This document shows positions 42,093 to 51,656 of a stretch of DNA of 64,000 nucleotides, in pieces. The position numbers were made by a program, and so were the translations under genes. The DNA is from Thermaerobacter subterraneus DSM 13965 (GTDB taxonomy: Bacteria; Bacillota; Sulfobacillia; Thermaerobacterales; Thermaerobacteraceae): contig NZ_JH976535.1 of the NCBI RefSeq assembly GCF_000183545.2, forward strand, positions 2,357,837 to 2,421,836, in the 5' to 3' direction. Below the pieces are notes generated by a model, which saw only the letters and a program-made list of their open reading frames with translations, was not told the origin of the DNA and searched no databases. Position 1 is the first letter of the stretch. Each line of letters starts with the position of its first letter.

Positions 42093-43780
42093 CGCCCATG
42101 CACAGCCCGACGCCTGAACCTGAATCCGATGGCCGGCACCACCGGGCGGGCAGAGCGCCTGGAAGGGCCCTGCCCGGAGCGGCGCCCGGACCCGCCGGCG
42201 CGCCTGTCCCGGCCGCAGCCGCCCAACCGGCCGGGCTCCCCGGGGCGGCCCCGCAACCGGCCGCCGGCCACCCCGCCCTGGACTCCGGCCTGGTACGGGT
42301 GCGGCCCGCCCGGGACCTGCGCGGTACGCTGCCGGTGCCGGGGGACAAGTCCATCGCCCACCGGGCGGCCCTGCTGGCCGCCGCCGCCGGGGGCCGGGTC
42401 GTCCTGGACCGTTACGCCCCGGGGCGGGACGCTGCCTCGACCCTGGCGTGCCTTGCCGCCCTGGGGGTCACGGTGCGGCGTCCGGCGCCCCACCAGGTGG
42501 TGCTGGAGGGGCCGGGCATCGCCGGCTGGCAGGCTCCCGCAGCTCCCCTGGACGCGGGCAACTCGGGCACCACCATGCGCCTCTTGCTGGGGCTGCTGGC
42601 ATCCCGCCCCTTCACCGCCACCTTGACCGGGGATGCCTCCCTGTGCCGGCGGCCCATGGACCGGGTGGTCGAGCCCCTGCGCCGCATGGGCGCCCGGATC
42701 AGCGGCCGGGAGGGCGGCCGCCGGGCCCCCCTGACCATCCGGGGCGGGGGCCTCAGGGCCATCCACCACGACAGCCCCGTGGCCAGCGCCCAGGTCAAGA
42801 GTGCCATCCTGCTGGCCGGGCTCTTTGCCGCGGGACGAACCAGCGTCCGCGAGCCCGCCCTCTCCCGCGATCACACCGAGCGACTGCTGCCCCTCTTCGG
42901 CGTCGCCGTGGAGCGGGACGGGCCGATGGTGGCCGTCGACGGCGGCCAGGTCCTGGCCGCCCCGGAGCGGCTGGCCATCCCCGGCGACCCGTCGGCGGCC
43001 GCCTTCTACCTGGCCGCCGCCCTCCTTTGCCCGGGTAGCCGGATCACCCTGCAGGGAGTGGGGGTCAACCCCACCCGGACGGGGTTCCTGGAGGTGCTGC
43101 AGGCCATGGGCGCCCGGGTGCGGGTGGAGGCCGTGCGGGAGCTGCAGCCCGGCGGCGGGCCCGCCGGTTCTTCCGCAACGGCGGGCGGGCCGGGCGAGCC
43201 GGTGGCGGACCTCACCGCCGAAACCTCCGAGCTGCGGGCCGTGGACGTGGGCGGCGACCTGATCCCCCGGCTGATCGACGAGATCCCCATCCTGGCGGTG
43301 CTGGCCACCCAGGCCCGGGGCACCACCCGCATCCGCGACGCCGCGGAGCTGCGGGTCAAGGAGACCGACCGCCTCACGGCCATCGCCGAGGAACTGCGGC
43401 GGCTGGGCGCCCGGGTGGACGAGCACCCCGGCGGCCTGGACATCCACGGCCCCACCCCCTTGCGGGGCGCCGTGGTCTCTTCCCGGGGAGACCACCGCAT
43501 GGCCATGGCCCTGGCCGTGGCCGGGCTGGTGGCGGCCGGCGAGACGGTGATCGCTGGCGCCACCAGCGCCGCCGTGTCGGACCCTGGCTTCTTCAGCAAC
43601 CTCCGCCGGCTGGGCGCTCCCGTGGAGGGTCCGGAAGGCCTGCCGGGGGGCCCGGAGCCCCAGCCGGCAAGCCCGGTGCCCCTGGGGGCAGGCTTGGTTT
43701 CCCAAGAAGCGGGCGAGGCGGGTGCGGCACCCTCCTCCCTGCCGGCCCCGGCACCGGCCGTGGGGGATGAACCGGCATGA
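42089..43780 (+). CDS. aroA: EPSP synthase
   Basis: 563 residues, about 130 longer than usual. An extension of about 75 residues (Ala/Pro/Gly-rich) precedes the enzyme, which starts at LRGTLPVPGDKSIAHRAALLA. Core motifs are LDAGNSGTTMRLLLGLLA, SAQVKSAILLAGL, LIPRLIDEIPILAVLA, and RVKETDRLTAIAEELRRLG with GDHRMAMALAVAGL. Extra Pro/Gly-rich parts interrupt (about 355-370) and end the protein. It transfers enolpyruvyl to shikimate 3-phosphate. Start GTG overlaps tyrA's stop; ATG at 42098 is an alternative. Confidence 0.94.
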   Translation: MTPMHSPTPEPESDGRHHRAGRAPGRALPGAAPGPAGAPVPAAAAQPAGLPGAAPQPAAGHPALDSGLVRVRPARDLRGTLPVPGDKSIAHRAALLAAAAGGRVVLDRYAPGRDAASTLACLAALGVTVRRPAPHQVVLEGPGIAGWQAPAAPLDAGNSGTTMRLLLGLLASRPFTATLTGDASLCRRPMDRVVEPLRRMGARISGREGGRRAPLTIRGGGLRAIHHDSPVASAQVKSAILLAGLFAAGRTSVREPALSRDHTERLLPLFGVAVERDGPMVAVDGGQVLAAPERLAIPGDPSAAAFYLAAALLCPGSRITLQGVGVNPTRTGFLEVLQAMGARVRVEAVRELQPGGGPAGSSATAGGPGEPVADLTAETSELRAVDVGGDLIPRLIDEIPILAVLATQARGTTRIRDAAELRVKETDRLTAIAEELRRLGARVDEHPGGLDIHGPTPLRGAVVSSRGDHRMAMALAVAGLVAAGETVIAGATSAAVSDPGFFSNLRRLGAPVEGPEGLPGGPEPQPASPVPLGAGLVSQEAGEAGAAPSSLPAPAPAVGDEPA

Positions 43781-44916
43781 GCCGCCCCCCGGCCTCCTCC
43801 GGCTCGCCGCCGCGGCGGCTGGCGGTCCTGGGCCATCCCATCGGCCACAGCCTCTCGCCCGCCCTGCAGTCGGCCGCCTTCCGGGCGGCGGGCCTGCCCT
43901 GGTCGTACCAGGCCTGGGACGTGCCCCCCGGGGACCTGGAAGCCGCCCTGGCCCAGGTGCGGGCCGATCCCCGGTGGGCCGGGGTCAACCTCACCATCCC
44001 CCACAAGGAAGCCGCCCTCGCCCTGCTGGACCGGATCGATCCCGCCGCTCGCCGCATCGGCGCCGTCAACACCGTGGTGCGGGAGGACGGCGGGGCGCTG
44101 GTGGGGTACAACACCGACGGGACCGGGTTCCTCCGGGACCTGGAGGAGCACGGCCTCCCCCCCGGCCGCCTGGCCGGCCGGCGGGCCCTGGTTTTGGGAG
44201 CCGGCGGTGCCGCCCGGGCCGTGGTCTTCGCCCTGCTGGAAGCCGGCATGGCCGTGGTGATCGCCAACCGGACGGCCGCTCGGGCCCGGGCGCTGGCCCG
44301 GGAGCTGGCGCAGCCACCCATGGATCCGGGCGCGGCCGGCGGGCCTCCGGCCCGGCCCCACCCCCGGCACGGGATCCCGGGCCCGGCCGGGTCCGGCGGC
44401 GCGGACCGGTCCCCGCAACCGGGGGGGCCCGCCGGCGCCCGGGACCAAGATTGCGGGCCTTCCCCGGACCCGGCGCCCGTGGTAGCGCCCGTGGAAGCCC
44501 TCTCCTTGGACGACCCGGCCCTGCCGGAGGTGGCCGCCGGCTGCCTGCTGGTGGTCAACGCCACCAGCGCCGGCATGGCGCCCCAGCTGGGGGTGGACCC
44601 GCTGCCGGCTGCCTGCCGCCCCCTGCCCGGCCAGGTGTATTACGACCTGGTCTACCGGCCGGCCGTCACCCCCTTCCTGGCCCGGGCGGCGGCGGCCGGC
44701 GCCCGGGCCATCGGCGGCCTGGGCATGCTGCTGCACCAGGGGGCCGCCGCCTTTGAACTCTGGACGAACCGGCCCGCCCCCCTGGCCGCCATGCGGGCCG
44801 CCCTGCAGGCGGCCCTGGCCGCCGGCGACCCGGGTGCCCCCGGGGCCCGGGACGTTCCGGCGGGGGCCTGGGACGGCACGGGCCGGGGGGCGTCATCTCC
44901 GGAGCAAGGAGCGTGA
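43777..44916 (+). CDS. aroE: Shikimate dehydrogenase
   Basis: 379 residues, against about 280 normally. The N-terminus has [21 protein letters not shown] (key SLSP), [17 protein letters not shown] with the catalytic Lys, GAVNTVV and [13 protein letters not shown] motif: [21 protein letters not shown] and [12 protein letters not shown] Pro/Gly-rich insertion of about 60 residues (185-245) splits the nucleotide domain before VVNATSAGM and YYDLVYRP. It reduces dehydroshikimate to shikimate. ATGA overlap with aroA and GTGA overlap with aroC. Confidence 0.95.
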   Translation: MSRPPASSGSPPRRLAVLGHPIGHSLSPALQSAAFRAAGLPWSYQAWDVPPGDLEAALAQVRADPRWAGVNLTIPHKEAALALLDRIDPAARRIGAVNTVVREDGGALVGYNTDGTGFLRDLEEHGLPPGRLAGRRALVLGAGGAARAVVFALLEAGMAVVIANRTAARARALARELAQPPMDPGAAGGPPARPHPRHGIPGPAGSGGADRSPQPGGPAGARDQDCGPSPDPAPVVAPVEALSLDDPALPEVAAGCLLVVNATSAGMAPQLGVDPLPAACRPLPGQVYYDLVYRPAVTPFLARAAAAGARAIGGLGMLLHQGAAAFELWTNRPAPLAAMRAALQAALAAGDPGAPGARDVPAGAWDGTGRGASSPEQGA

Positions 44917-46346
44917 ACCCGGTGGCCCTGCGGCTGTTGACCGCCGGCGAATCCCACGGACCCGGCCTGGTGGCCGTCCTGGAAGGCGTGCCCCACGGGC
45001 TGCCCCTGACGGCCGCCGACATCGACCGCGACCTGGCCCGGCGCCAGCGGGGTTATGGCCGGGGCGGCCGCATGAAGATCGAGCAGGACCGGGTGCGGAT
45101 CGTGGGCGGGGTGCGCCACGGCCGCACCCTGGGCAGCCCCATCGCCCTGTGGATTCCCAACCGCGACTGGGAGAACTGGAGCCGGGCCATGGCGCCGGAG
45201 CCCCCGGACGATGCCGCCCAGGCCGCTGCGGACGGCGACTGGCGCCTGGAACCCGTCACCCGCCCCCGCCCGGGCCATGCCGACCTGGCGGGCGCCCTGA
45301 AGTACGGCGCCCGCGACATCCGGGACGTCCTGGAGCGCGCCAGCGCCCGGGAGACGGCGGCGCGGGTGGCCGCGGGGGCCGTGGCTCGCAAGCTGCTCGG
45401 CCTGTTCGGGATCCGGATCCAGAGTTACGTGCTGCGCATCGGCGAGGTGGCCATCCCCTCGCCGGTTCTGGAGTACGGCGAGGACGGCCGCCCGCCCGTG
45501 GACCCGGCGGCCCTCGAGGAAGCCACCGAAGCCTCGCCGGTCCGCTGCCCGGACCCGGTGGCGTCGGAGCGGATGGTGGAGGCCATCCGGACCGCCGGCC
45601 AGGCCGGGGACACCCTGGGGGGCGTGTTCGAGATCCTGGTCACCGGGGTGCCCGTGGGGCTGGGCAGCCACGCCAGCGGCGACCGGCGGCTGGAGGGACG
45701 GCTGGCCGGCGCCTTGATGGCGCTGAACGCCATCAAGGGGGTTGAGGTGGGCCTGGGCTTCGCCGCCGCCGCCCTGCCGGGTTCCCGGGTCCACGACCCC
45801 ATCGGGTTCCGCCCGCCTCGCCGGGAGGGTACGGAACCCGCCCCGGCGGCGCCCGGTCCCGCCCACCCGGCGGCCCGGGCTGCCGCAGCCCGGGCCGGGG
45901 CCGACGGCTGGCGCGGCCCGGCGGCCGGGTTCTTCCGGTACCGTAACGGGGCCGGCGGCATCGAAGGCGGCATCACCAACGGCGAGCCCCTGGTCCTGCG
46001 GGCGGCGATGAAGCCCATCGCCACCCTGCGCCGGCCCCTGCCGTCGGCCGACCTGCTCACGGGGGAACCCTTCGCCGCCCACCACGAGCGGTCGGACATC
46101 TGTGCCGTGCCGGCGGCGGCGGTGGTGGGCGAGGCCATCGTGGCGCTGGAGCTGGCCGCGGCGTGGATCGAGAAGTTCGGCGGCGACAGCGTGGACGACA
46201 TGCTGCGCAACTACATCGCATACTGCGAGCGCCTGGCCGCCTGGGTCCACCGTGCCCCGGCACCGGAGGCGTCCCGGGCTGCCGGGTCCCCTCCGGCGGG
46301 CGGGAGCCAGGCCGGCGCCCCCACCCCGGGGAGGGACCCCCGGTGA
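44913..46346 (+). CDS. aroC: Chorismate synthase
   Basis: 477 residues. Typical motifs: [91 protein letters not shown] (key ARETAARVA), [18 protein letters not shown], and [13 protein letters not shown]. It eliminates phosphate from EPSP with reduced FMN to give chorismate. An Ala/Pro-rich insertion lies at about 315-345, and a Gly/Pro tail closes it. Coupled to both neighbours by GTGA. Confidence 0.96.
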   Translation: MNPVALRLLTAGESHGPGLVAVLEGVPHGLPLTAADIDRDLARRQRGYGRGGRMKIEQDRVRIVGGVRHGRTLGSPIALWIPNRDWENWSRAMAPEPPDDAAQAAADGDWRLEPVTRPRPGHADLAGALKYGARDIRDVLERASARETAARVAAGAVARKLLGLFGIRIQSYVLRIGEVAIPSPVLEYGEDGRPPVDPAALEEATEASPVRCPDPVASERMVEAIRTAGQAGDTLGGVFEILVTGVPVGLGSHASGDRRLEGRLAGALMALNAIKGVEVGLGFAAAALPGSRVHDPIGFRPPRREGTEPAPAAPGPAHPAARAAAARAGADGWRGPAAGFFRYRNGAGGIEGGITNGEPLVLRAAMKPIATLRRPLPSADLLTGEPFAAHHERSDICAVPAAAVVGEAIVALELAAAWIEKFGGDSVDDMLRNYIAYCERLAAWVHRAPAPEASRAAGSPPAGGSQAGAPTPGRDPR

Positions 46347-48574
46347 CGGGAAGGCCCCTGCGGCTCGTACTGGTCGGCATGATGGGCGCCGGCAAGACCA
46401 CCGTGGGACGGGCCCTGGCCGCCCGCCTGGGCTGGGCCTTTCTCGACCTGGACGACCTGGTCGAGCAGGCGGCGGGCCGCACCGTCGGCGCCCTCTTCGC
46501 CCAGGAGGGGGAGGCGGGGTTTCGGCGCCGGGAGGAACAGGCGCTGGCCTGGGCCCTGGCCCTGGAGCGGGTGGTCATCGCCACGGGGGGCGGGGTGGTG
46601 CTCTCGGAGGCCAACCGGGCAAAGCTGGCCGCCGAGCCCTGGGTGGTCTGGCTGGAGGCCCCGCCAGAGGAACTGGCCCGCCGGCTGGCCGGGCCGGAGG
46701 CCGCCGGCCGGCCCCTGCTGGCGGGCTCGGTGGCTGGAGCTGCCGCAGAAGAAGCTGTCTCAGAAGCTGTCTCAATGGTGGGTGCGTCTCGGAAGCTGGG
46801 CGCTTCCCCGGCCGGCGGGCCGCCGGATCACCCGCCGGCCGGCCTGGCGCAGCGCCTGGCCCAGCTGCTCCAGGAGCGGGCCGGCGCCTACGCGGCCGTG
46901 GCCCGGTACCGCATCCCCACCGCCGGCCGGCCGGTGGCGGCGGTCACGGAGGCGGTCCTCGAACACCTCCTGCCGGCACCCGTCCCCGGCCCCGCTGACC
47001 GCCCGGGGACCGGCACGAGCGCCCAAGGCCCCCACGGCCCCTCGGGTTCCGTGACCACCGCCCCGGGTCCGGTGGCCGCCGCCCTGCCGCCCGGCGTCCC
47101 GCCGCACGCCCGCGCACCTTCCTCCGCCCCGGATGCTGCCGTGGCGCCTCCCCCCGCCGGTCCCGGCACCGTGCCTTCCGCCGCGACGGCCCCCCGCGGG
47201 GCGTCTTCCGCGCCTGCGGCGCCGGCCGCCGTCGCGGAACCGGACCTGGTGATCGAGGCGGGGGCCGAACGCTACCCTCTGTGGGTGCGTCCCGGTGTCG
47301 TGGCGGGCACGCTGGCGGGCACCGCAGGGGAGGTGGGGCTGGAGGCGCTGCTGGCCGCCGCGTGGACCGGTGGCGTCCCCGCCGGCGGAACACCGCCCCG
47401 GGGGGCTCCGGACCGGCCGGGCCCGGCGGCTCCCCAGGCAGCGCCCGGCCCTTCCGACCCTCTGGCGAGCCCCCTGGCGGCCGGTCCCCTGCCGGAAGAG
47501 CGCCCGGCCGCCCAGCCTGGCGGGCGGGCGCCCGTGGCCCTGCTGGCCAGCGACCCCGTGGTGTCCGCCCTCTACGGCCGGGGGGTCGCCCGCGCCCTGG
47601 AGCGGGCGGGGTTCCGGGTGGTCCGGGCCGTGGTGCCCGCCGGGGAGGAAGCCAAGTCCCTGGAGTGGGCCTCCCGCCTCTACGACCGGCTGGTGGAAGC
47701 CGGTGCGGGCCGCGACGCCTGGGTCTTCGCCCTGGGCGGGGGGGTGGTAGGCGACCTGGCGGGATTCGTCGCCGCCACCTACATGCGGGGCATCGCCTTC
47801 GCCCAGCTGCCCACCACGCTCCTGGCCCAGGTGGACGCCAGCGCCGGCGGCAAGGTGGCCGTCAACCACCCGCGGGCCAAGAACCTGATCGGGGCCTTCC
47901 ACCAGCCGCGGCTGGTGGTGGCCGACCCCGCGACCCTGGCCACCCAGCCCCAGGCCGCTTACCGGGGCGGCCTGGCGGAGATGGTCAAGCATGCCCTGCT
48001 GGACGGGGAAGGCCACCTGGCCGCCCTGGAGGCTGCCGTATCCCGGCTGCTGGACCGCGACCCCCACGGGCTGGCGCCCCTCATCGCCCGCTCGGTGGCC
48101 GTCAAGGCGCGGATCGTCGCCCAGGACCCGGAAGAACGCGGCCCCCGCGCCTTCCTCAACCTGGGCCACACCTTTGCCCACGCCCTGGAGGCCGCCGCCG
48201 GCTACCGGGTGCCCCATGGCGATGCCGTGGCCGCCGGCCTGGTGCTGGCCCTGGCCCTGTCCGAGCGGCTGGGCATGGCCCCCGCCGGGCTGGCCGGCCG
48301 GGTGGAGGAACTGCTGGCCCGCCTCGGCCTTCCCGTCACCCTGGCCCAGGCTTGCCGGGAGTGGGGTGCGGAGCCGCCCACCGCCGCCGAGGTGCTGGGC
48401 CGCCTGCAGCATGACAAGAAGAACCGGCAGGGCAGGGTGCGGTTCGTCCTGCTCGGGGCGCCGGGGCAGGTCGCCGTGCGGGACGACGTGCCGGAGGCGG
48501 TGGTCGAGGAGCTGGTTCGCCGGTCGCTGGCCGGCCGGTCGCCGGCTGCAGGTGCCGGGCGTACCCCGGCCTGA
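46343..48574 (+). CDS. aroKB: Bifunctional shikimate kinase / 3-dehydroquinate synthase fusion
   Basis: 743 residues from GTG overlapping aroC's stop. Residues 1-215 are a shikimate kinase with [50 protein letters not shown] and [14 protein letters not shown] low-complexity linker (about 215-300) joins a dehydroquinate synthase with [74 protein letters not shown] with metal His, and HGDAVAAGL. Another Pro-rich insertion lies near 345-400. These are steps 5 and 2 of the pathway in one chain. Both active sites look intact. Confidence 0.95.
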   Translation: MTGRPLRLVLVGMMGAGKTTVGRALAARLGWAFLDLDDLVEQAAGRTVGALFAQEGEAGFRRREEQALAWALALERVVIATGGGVVLSEANRAKLAAEPWVVWLEAPPEELARRLAGPEAAGRPLLAGSVAGAAAEEAVSEAVSMVGASRKLGASPAGGPPDHPPAGLAQRLAQLLQERAGAYAAVARYRIPTAGRPVAAVTEAVLEHLLPAPVPGPADRPGTGTSAQGPHGPSGSVTTAPGPVAAALPPGVPPHARAPSSAPDAAVAPPPAGPGTVPSAATAPRGASSAPAAPAAVAEPDLVIEAGAERYPLWVRPGVVAGTLAGTAGEVGLEALLAAAWTGGVPAGGTPPRGAPDRPGPAAPQAAPGPSDPLASPLAAGPLPEERPAAQPGGRAPVALLASDPVVSALYGRGVARALERAGFRVVRAVVPAGEEAKSLEWASRLYDRLVEAGAGRDAWVFALGGGVVGDLAGFVAATYMRGIAFAQLPTTLLAQVDASAGGKVAVNHPRAKNLIGAFHQPRLVVADPATLATQPQAAYRGGLAEMVKHALLDGEGHLAALEAAVSRLLDRDPHGLAPLIARSVAVKARIVAQDPEERGPRAFLNLGHTFAHALEAAAGYRVPHGDAVAAGLVLALALSERLGMAPAGLAGRVEELLARLGLPVTLAQACREWGAEPPTAAEVLGRLQHDKKNRQGRVRFVLLGAPGQVAVRDDVPEAVVEELVRRSLAGRSPAAGAGRTPA

Positions 48575-48619
48575 AGGCAGGCGTTGGACGCACGCCGGAG
48601 ATCCCGAAGATGGCGAGGT

Positions 48620-48630
48620 GGACGAACCGG
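48620..48630 (+). repeat. Example copy of the dispersed GGACGAACCGG word
   Basis: One of ten exact copies in the window; this one fills the spacer between the ribosome site and the GTG start of aroQ. See the finding for all positions. Confidence 0.8.
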
Positions 48631-49229
48631 TGACGACCCCTTTTCAGCCCGGGCCGGCCGGAACGCCCGGCCCGGACCGGCCGGAGGAATCCCCCGGCGG
48701 CGCGGCGGACGGGCCCAGCCCTGGGGGCAGCCCGCAACCTGCCCCGGTCCCGGCCGTCCTGGTCTTGCACGGGCCCAACCTCAACCTGCTGGGTCGCAGG
48801 GAACCCGAGGTCTACGGGCACACCAGCCTGGCGGAATTGGACGCCTTGCTGCAAAGGCGGGCCGCCCGCTACGGGGTGGCCGTGGAATGCTTCCAGAGCA
48901 ACCACGAAGGCGCGCTGATCGACCGGCTGCACCAGGCGCCCGGCCGGTACCTGGGCGTGATCTTCAACCCCGGCGGCTACGCCCACACCAGCGTGGCCCT
49001 GCGGGACGCAGTGGCCGCCATCGCCGGTCTGGGAGTGCCGGTGATCGAGGTGCACCTCAGCAACGTGCACGCCCGGGAGCCCTTCCGCCACCGGCTGCTG
49101 ACGGCAGGTGCCAGCCGCGGCGTGATCAGCGGGCTGGGGGTGACGGGGTACCTGCTGGCCCTGGAGGGACTGCTGGCCCTGGCGGGCCTGGCGCCCGGGC
49201 CCGGGGCCGGAACTGCCGAGGGGCCCTGA
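48630..49229 (+). CDS. aroQ: Type II 3-dehydroquinate dehydratase
   Basis: 199 residues from GTG with GAGGTGG 9 nt upstream. About 40 Pro/Gly-rich residues precede the enzyme, which starts at VLVLHGPNLNLLGRREPEVYG. FQSNHEGALIDRLHQA, FNPGGYAHTSVALRDA, and VIEVHLSNVHAREPFRHRL carry the catalytic Tyr (near EVYG), His and Arg. It dehydrates 3-dehydroquinate to 3-dehydroshikimate. It ends the operon; with aroKB, aroE, aroA and aroC every shikimate step is present. Confidence 0.95.
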   Translation: MTTPFQPGPAGTPGPDRPEESPGGAADGPSPGGSPQPAPVPAVLVLHGPNLNLLGRREPEVYGHTSLAELDALLQRRAARYGVAVECFQSNHEGALIDRLHQAPGRYLGVIFNPGGYAHTSVALRDAVAAIAGLGVPVIEVHLSNVHAREPFRHRLLTAGASRGVISGLGVTGYLLALEGLLALAGLAPGPGAGTAEGP

Positions 49230-49261
49230 GGGACGGCGGCCGTAACCGCGGGCCGTGGCCC

Positions 49262-49346
49262 GTCACCGGCAGCCGCTGCCATGACCCGCCCGCCGCAGCC
49301 TGTCACCGGCGCCGGTGCCATGACCGGCCGCCTCTGCCGTCACCGC
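49262..49346. repeat. Degenerate direct repeats between aroQ and the holin-like gene
   Basis: GTCACCGGC recurs at 49262 and 49302, with a third GTCACCGC at 49339, each of the first two followed by a diverged block containing TGCCATGACC. No terminator with a T-run is seen in the 202-nt gap between the convergent genes. Confidence 0.55.
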
Positions 49347-49431
49347 TTGCGGCGGCGTCCCGGTCCGGTGCTGCCTTCAGCCCTCGCCCCGACCGCCGGC
49401 GCCGCCCGCGGCGCTGCCGCCCCCGCTGCCG

Positions 49432-49782
49432 TCACCGCTCGCCCCTGTCGGCCCACAGGCGGCTGGCCACCGTGCTGATCACGCTGACCAGCAGGGAGCC
49501 GATCAGGGCGGGGACGAAGCCCTGGACCTCAAAGCCGTCCACCACCGCCGCCACCAGCCAGAACATCAGGGCGTTGACCACGAAGGTGAAAAGGCCCAGG
49601 GTCAGGCAGCCGATGGGCATGGTCAGAAACAGGACCACGGGCCGGATCACCGCATTGACCAGGCCCAGCACCAGGGCGGCCACCAGCGCCGCCCCCGGCC
49701 CCGCGACGTCGATCCCCTCCAGCAGCCAGGCCACCAGCAGGATGGATCCGGCGCTGATCAGCCAGCGCAGCAGCAGGTTCAT
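49432..49782 (-). CDS. YvlD-like phage holin superfamily IV membrane protein
   Basis: 116 residues with four membrane segments in order: LLLRWLISAGSILLVAWLLEG, AALVAALVLGLVNAVIRPVV, GCLTLGLFTFVVNALMFWLV and VPALIGSLLVSVISTVAS. The NAVIRPVVLFLTMPIGCLTLGLF core (key NAVIRP and LP-like turn) is that of the YvlD/DUF360 family. AAGGAGG lies 8 nt before the ATG. In Bacillus yvlD is in an envelope-stress operon, but its function is not settled. Confidence 0.88.
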   Translation of the reverse strand: MNLLLRWLISAGSILLVAWLLEGIDVAGPGAALVAALVLGLVNAVIRPVVLFLTMPIGCLTLGLFTFVVNALMFWLVAAVVDGFEVQGFVPALIGSLLVSVISTVASRLWADRGER

Positions 49783-49837
49783 CAGCCGGCCTCCTTCCGT
49801 GCGCCTCCAACCGCCGCTCCGCGCCGCCCCGCGCTCC

Positions 49838-51385
49838 TCAGCTCCCGCCGCCCGGCCGGAGCCCATCCGGCAGCGGGTTGTCCCGCTCAAAGTGCAGCAG
49901 GGCATCCACGGGCGCGTAATCGTCCTGCAGCACGGGGACATCGTCCACCGGCACCGGCCGGTCATAGATCCACCGGGCCGCCGCGGCCAGCGCCTCCAGT
50001 TCCGGGTGGCGGGCCGCCCACGCCTCCACCGCCCGGGCCAGTTCCTCCCTGTCCAGGGGGCCGGGCTCCCCCTGGTCCTCCCGGGCCAGGAGGATCACGT
50101 TCTGCAGCTCCGCCGGTTCCACCGGCAGAACGGGCATCAGGTACACCTCGGGGAAGACCTCCCGGTAGGTGCGGTAAAAGGCCCGCAGCAGGGCGCTGCG
50201 CGGTCCTTCCAGCGCCCCGATGACGTTGGCCACCACCACGCCCCCCGGCGCCAGCCGGGACCGCACTTCCTCCAGGAACTGGCGGGTGGTCAGGTGAAAG
50301 GGGATGGCATCGGCGTAGTAGGCGTCAAGCAGCACCAGGTCATACCGCTGGGGCGCCCGCCGGATGAACCGGCGGCCGTCCTCCACGTACACCCGCAGCC
50401 GCGGGTCGCCGGGCAGGTGGAAGAACCGCCGGGCCACGTCGACCACCACCGGGTCCAGTTCGGCCACGTGGATGGTGACGTCAGGATAGGACGCCAGCAC
50501 CCGCTTGGGGATCGAGCCGCCCCCCAGCCCCACCAGCAGGACCCGCCGGGCGCCGGGGTTGAGCGCCCAGCCGGCGTGCATCACGTCCGTGTAGGCGAAG
50601 CGGGCGGTCACCGGGTCGTGGAGGTACATGCCGCTCTGCCACGAGTTGTCAAACCGCAAGAAGCGGCTGTCGCCGCGGTCTTCCACCCGCAGGTGGTGGT
50701 AGAGGGTGTTGCGCTGGTAGACCACCCTGGCCCCGTCCGCGGTCAACGGGGCGGGAGCCGGGGCGGGCACCACGGCCACCCCCAGCACCGCCGCCGCCGG
50801 CAGGGCCACGGCCAGATGGCGCCGCCCGGCCAGCAGCACGGCGGCGCCCGCCAGGATGGCCGCCAGCGCCTTGAGGATGGTGGCCGCCGGCAACCAGGGG
50901 ATCAGCCAGAAGGAGGTGGCCAGGGTCCCGGCGATGCTCCCGGCGTTGGAGACGGCGTAGAGGTTCCCCGCCACCCGGCCCAGCCGGTGGGTGGCCGGGG
51001 CGGCCAGCCGCACCAGCCAGGGCGAGATGCTGCCCAGCAGAAGCCCCGGCGGGAGGAACAGGACCGCCGAGGCCAGCAGCGCCCCCCAGCGGGGGTCCGC
51101 CACCCGGCCCGCCAGGGCTGCGACCCAGGCCTCGCCGCGGGAAGCCAGCACCAGGGTCCAGGCGCCGGCCAGCACCAGCACCAGGGCCGGACCCGCCCGG
51201 GCCGGCCAGCGGTCGGCCGCCAGGCCGCCCAGGGCGTAACCGGCGCTGAGGGCGGCCAGCACCACGCCGATCAGGCTGCCCCAGACGAAGATGGAACTCC
51301 CCAGGCTCGGCGCCAGGAGCCGGCTGCCCAGCAGTTCGAGGGCCATCAGGACGGCCCCGGCGAAGAACGCGGTCAGGGCCAGCAT
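49838..51385 (-). CDS. Membrane-fused spermidine-synthase-like protein
   Basis: 515 residues. The start was placed at ATG 51385 because GGAGG lies 6 nt upstream. About eight membrane helices come first (1-220; FFAGAVLMALELLGSRLLAPSLG and GYALGGLAADRWPARAG resemble MFS-type helices). The C-terminal part (about 230-480) is a spermidine-synthase fold: DSRFLRFDNSWQSGMYLHDP, LLVGLGGGSIPKRVL, VAELDPVVVDVARRFF, and DLVLLDAYYADAIPFHL. True aminopropyltransferases have no membrane part, so the substrate may not be putrescine. It is separated from YvlD by 55 nt. Confidence 0.85.
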   Translation of the reverse strand: MLALTAFFAGAVLMALELLGSRLLAPSLGSSIFVWGSLIGVVLAALSAGYALGGLAADRWPARAGPALVLVLAGAWTLVLASRGEAWVAALAGRVADPRWGALLASAVLFLPPGLLLGSISPWLVRLAAPATHRLGRVAGNLYAVSNAGSIAGTLATSFWLIPWLPAATILKALAAILAGAAVLLAGRRHLAVALPAAAVLGVAVVPAPAPAPLTADGARVVYQRNTLYHHLRVEDRGDSRFLRFDNSWQSGMYLHDPVTARFAYTDVMHAGWALNPGARRVLLVGLGGGSIPKRVLASYPDVTIHVAELDPVVVDVARRFFHLPGDPRLRVYVEDGRRFIRRAPQRYDLVLLDAYYADAIPFHLTTRQFLEEVRSRLAPGGVVVANVIGALEGPRSALLRAFYRTYREVFPEVYLMPVLPVEPAELQNVILLAREDQGEPGPLDREELARAVEAWAARHPELEALAAAARWIYDRPVPVDDVPVLQDDYAPVDALLHFERDNPLPDGLRPGGGS

Positions 51386-51521
51386 GACATGCCTCCATCC
51401 CGGCGGCCGGCGGGCAGCCCCCAAAGCACGGGCGCGCGGGCTGCCACCCCGCCGGCCTCGCCCGAGCCTTCCCTGTTCCTACCCACCCGCCAGCCAGGCT
51501 CCGCTACGGCCGGGCGGGCCA

Positions 51522-51578
51522 CGGGGCACGCCCAGGGGCGCCGGGGCGCCGAGGGGCGTGGGGGCGCCCCGTGCCCCG
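51522..51578. other. Large GC-rich inverted repeat after the ThDP-like gene
   Basis: CGGGGCACG (51522-51530) and CGTGCCCCG (51570-51578) are perfect complements around several GGCGCC words. It lies in the 271-nt gap downstream of the ThDP-enzyme-like gene; it lacks a T-run, so a terminator role is uncertain. Confidence 0.45.
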
Positions 51579-51656
51579 CCGCACCGGCTCTGGCAGGCGC
51601 AGGTTGTGCACCGGGAAGAGGCTTCGCCGCAGGCCCTTCCGGCCCCTACCGGGCCG

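Noticed and set aside
42380..44736. Long minus-strand frames opposite aroA and aroE
   Set aside because: They mirror strongly conserved enzymes on the + strand and have no family features.
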